64,000 nucleotides of DNA from positions 62,001 to 126,000 of the forward strand of contig NZ_JAFEWF010000005.1 of NCBI RefSeq assembly GCF_017355835.1, written 5' to 3'. Positions 62,465 to 64,000 of this stretch are shown one piece after another. Position numbers and translations under genes: made by a program. The notes beneath the pieces were generated by a model that worked only from the letters and a program-made list of their open reading frames with translations, was not told where the DNA came from and searched no databases. Position 1 is the first letter of the stretch; every line of letters starts with the position of its first letter. The stretch is from Desertivirga brevis. GTDB taxonomy: Bacteria > Bacteroidota > Bacteroidia > Sphingobacteriales > Sphingobacteriaceae.

Positions 62465-63409
62465 TTAATTATTGTAGGCCAGCGTGTTGCTTTCCATAAA
62501 CTTAACCAGCTCGGCATTGAATTTCTCGCGCTCTTCGATAAACAGGGCATGTCCGCTTTTTTCCAGAGGCACTAGTTTCGATTTAGTCAGAAGTTTATGC
62601 ATCTGCTCTGCCAGATCATAAGAACAAATTTTATCATGAGAACCGTGCAGGATCAAAGTAGGGATCTTAATCTTTTTCAAGTCCGGTCGTAAGTCGCCGT
62701 CCCTAAGCGTTGCCAAGCATTGTCCCATAGCATAAGGAGAGGCTTGAGCTTGTATAGTTCCCAACCATGCACCTTGGCCCGGAGTAACACTTGATTCGTT
62801 TGCCGGAAATATCTTTCCGAAGTTTTCAAGTAGTTGTGGTCTGTCGGTATTATTCAAAGCAATCAGGCCGTTAACATCCTCTTTAGTCCATTGACCGTAG
62901 TTAAAATCCTCTCTCTTTGTCCAAACCGGGGCAGCTGCACCAAATAAAGCCATTTTAGAAACATGTGCACCGTTATGTTTAGCCACATAATGAATTACTG
63001 TTGCTCCTCCCATAGAGAATCCTCCAATGGTAGCCCCTTCGATCTTTAATTTATCCAGAACTACTTTAATATCGTCTGCAAAAACATCGTAATTGTATTT
63101 CCCGAACGGTTTATCCGACTGCCCGAATCCCCGTAGCGTAATACCGATAACCCGGTAGCCTTTTTGGATCAAATCAGCATACTGGTACTCGTACATAGCA
63201 TCACTTAAAGGCCAGCCGTGGATCAATACTACAGGTTTGCCTTCTCCCAGATCAGTGACATGGAGTTTTACATTTTTTTCGACTTCAATAAATTCGGCTC
63301 TTCCTGCAGAAGCCCGTGCTACTTGAGCGCTGGCTTTGTAGGCAACAAGAGGAATTGCCAGTAAAAGGATTGTTTTTACTGTGTTTTTAAGAACTGATGG
63401 TGTTTTCAT
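62465..63409 (-). CDS. Secreted alpha/beta hydrolase (paralogue of 55894-56802)
   Basis: A 314-residue alpha/beta hydrolase with a signal peptide (to about residue 28, ASA-Q). The triad segments are VVLIHGWPL, Ser in GGFSMGGA, the acid probably in LHGSHDKI and the His in EKSGHALFIEE. It is strongly similar to the 55894 gene over its whole length, apart from small insertions (such as FPANESSVTPGQG). It is the first gene of the leftward operon with RidA, Haem_bd/P460 and the P460-like lipoprotein. The promoter should lie in the 63410-63480 region. Its substrate is unknown. Confidence 0.93.
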   Translation of the reverse strand: MKTPSVLKNTVKTILLLAIPLVAYKASAQVARASAGRAEFIEVEKNVKLHVTDLGEGKPVVLIHGWPLSDAMYEYQYADLIQKGYRVIGITLRGFGQSDKPFGKYNYDVFADDIKVVLDKLKIEGATIGGFSMGGATVIHYVAKHNGAHVSKMALFGAAAPVWTKREDFNYGQWTKEDVNGLIALNNTDRPQLLENFGKIFPANESSVTPGQGAWLGTIQAQASPYAMGQCLATLRDGDLRPDLKKIKIPTLILHGSHDKICSYDLAEQMHKLLTKSKLVPLEKSGHALFIEEREKFNAELVKFMESNTLAYNN

Positions 63410-63675
63410 AATATTGTTTGCGTTAATAATTTACAGGATCTGGCAGGTCGTACCCTTAATTTTCCGGATCAACCCCTGTTATTCATATTCATATTTTTTG
63501 TTGCTGATTTAATCAATTAAAAGGTATGCCCGCTCATCTGTACCTGCACTTATCCTATTATAATGCCAATGCCAACGCTTGCATCCAAAATTTCAGAAAG
63601 GGGCTAATAGAGGCTTCCAGGACGACTTTCAGAAGGTTTTTATAGTATTAATGATTAGTCGCCCCCGGAGCTTTC

Positions 63676-63785
63676 TCCGATAATTTCGGATAAATCTCCA
63701 TTATCTCCGAAGTAATCGGAGGGAAAGAAGTGTAAATCTGTTTTCAGCTAAGAGAATTTGATAGAAAAAATCCGATATCTTCGGA
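63676..63785. promoter_or_regulatory. Three copies of TCCGA-N5-TCGGA, operator array
   Basis: Perfect inverted repeats occur at 63676-63690 (spacer TAATT), 63706-63720 (spacer AGTAA; flanked by C and G, so a 6-bp stem) and 63771-63785 (spacer TATCT). The first two start exactly 30 bp apart and the third 65 bp later. Identical half-sites with different spacers are what a dimeric DNA-binding protein would recognise. Confidence 0.7.
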
Positions 63786-63790
63786 GTTTT

Positions 63791-63822
63791 AAGCAGAATA
63801 ACCAGAAATGGGGGTTCTGCTT
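63791..63822. other. 8-bp hairpin after the palindrome array
   Basis: AAGCAGAA (63791-63798) pairs with TTCTGCTT (63815-63822) with a 16-nt loop. There is no T-run. It lies between the palindromes and the partial reading frame at the right edge. Confidence 0.5.
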
Positions 63823-63885
63823 GTATATAATGTTTATTTACCAATGAGGTTTTATTGCCTGGTCGTTTATTTGTTATTAAGAGGG

Positions 63886-64000
63886 ATGCTGTATAATTTC
63901 CCCATGCAGGCGCAGACTCTCATTCTGTTCCAGGCTCCTTCTTTAAAACAAAGTGCGGCAAGTAGTTCTACTACTCAAACCCGGGCAAAACAAGTAAACA
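63886..64000 (+). CDS. Start of an unidentified rightward gene, truncated by the window edge
   Basis: ATG 63886 (or in-frame ATG 63904) opens a frame without stops to the last base, about 38 codons. The peptide begins MLYNFPMQAQTLILF and is then Ser/Thr/Gln-rich. GAGGG just upstream of 63886 could act as a ribosome site. I do not recognise the product. It lies 100 bp downstream of the palindrome array and would be the gene controlled by it, if real. Confidence 0.4.
   Translation, partial: MLYNFPMQAQTLILFQAPSLKQSAASSSTTQTRAKQVN

Larger units (their letters stand above)
63410..63885. other. Regulatory interval between the hydrolase operon and a rightward gene
   Basis: About 475 bp. The left part should carry the promoter of the leftward hydrolase operon. 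The right part holds three identical palindromes and a hairpin (annotated separately), then a short reading frame that runs out of the window. No other ORF is supported. Confidence 0.6.

Noticed and set aside
1..64000. CRISPR array, prophage, integron or insertion sequence
   Set aside because: No regularly spaced repeats, integrase, transposase, capsid or attachment-site pattern was seen; the only repeats are the REP-like pair and short palindromes.

Overview
The window looks like a chromosome segment from a Bacteroidota soil or freshwater bacterium close to Pedobacter/Mucilaginibacter (Sphingobacteriaceae). Reasons: tandem SusC/SusD pairs, Cys lipoproteins of Bacteroidota families (DUF4249, DUF4394), heme-binding Haem_bd proteins, BLUF and PAS proteins, HxlR and LytTR regulators, and promoter boxes of the TAnnTTTG type. 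I see no rRNA, tRNA, CRISPR array, transposase or prophage. All family names come from reading motifs by eye; no database search was run.

Layout. 1-11.5 kb: the right part of a polysaccharide utilisation locus (PUL): the end of one SusD, a second SusC/SusD pair, then a GH2 with the glucuronidase N-x-K motif, an agarase-like clan GH-A enzyme and a GH3. 11.5-14.5 kb: a sensory island with a BLUF blue-light protein, a PAS histidine kinase and two single-domain response regulators. 14.8-19.1 kb: GtrA, a UbiA enzyme resembling decaprenyl-phosphate phosphoribosyltransferase, a HAD phosphatase and a divergent GT-C glycosyltransferase. Together these look like a polyprenyl-phospho-pentose pathway. 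19.3-25.8 kb: a transglutaminase-like membrane protein, a GAF kinase and a LytS/LytTR operon. 26-32 kb: a class D beta-lactamase gene broken exactly at its YGN motif, hypotheticals, a YcaQ-type glycosylase, a fatty acid hydroxylase, and a divergent azoreductase/HxlR pair. 32-38 kb: a hybrid kinase, a second HxlR facing a truncated SDR remnant, a lipoprotein, and a four-PAS protein without an ATPase. 38-43 kb: lipoproteins (DUF4394, PhoX-like phosphatase, di-heme peroxidase). 43-54 kb: proline dehydrogenase, DoxX, Crp/Fnr, a porin remnant, an S41 protease, a BCCT transporter, a DUF4249/TonB receptor pair and Sua5. 54-64 kb: AraC regulators (one broken by a stop), two paralogous secreted alpha/beta hydrolases, an SDR, a heme/P460/RidA operon, and at the right edge three identical TCCGA-N5-TCGGA palindromes ahead of a gene that runs off the window.

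How the genes work together. The PUL genes are packed head to tail, mostly 10-55 bp apart, and would import and trim an acidic, beta-linked glycan. Much of the rest is signalling and stress response: at least five kinase-like proteins, three free-standing response regulators, two HxlR, one Crp/Fnr and two AraC. Several genes are decaying (beta-lactamase, SDR, AraC, porin, possibly a TPR protein), so this accessory region appears to be turning over.

Best candidates for an undescribed system: the HAD-UbiA-GtrA/GT-C module, the BLUF cluster, the triple palindrome at the right edge, and the secreted hydrolase-RidA-Haem_bd/P460-P460 operon.
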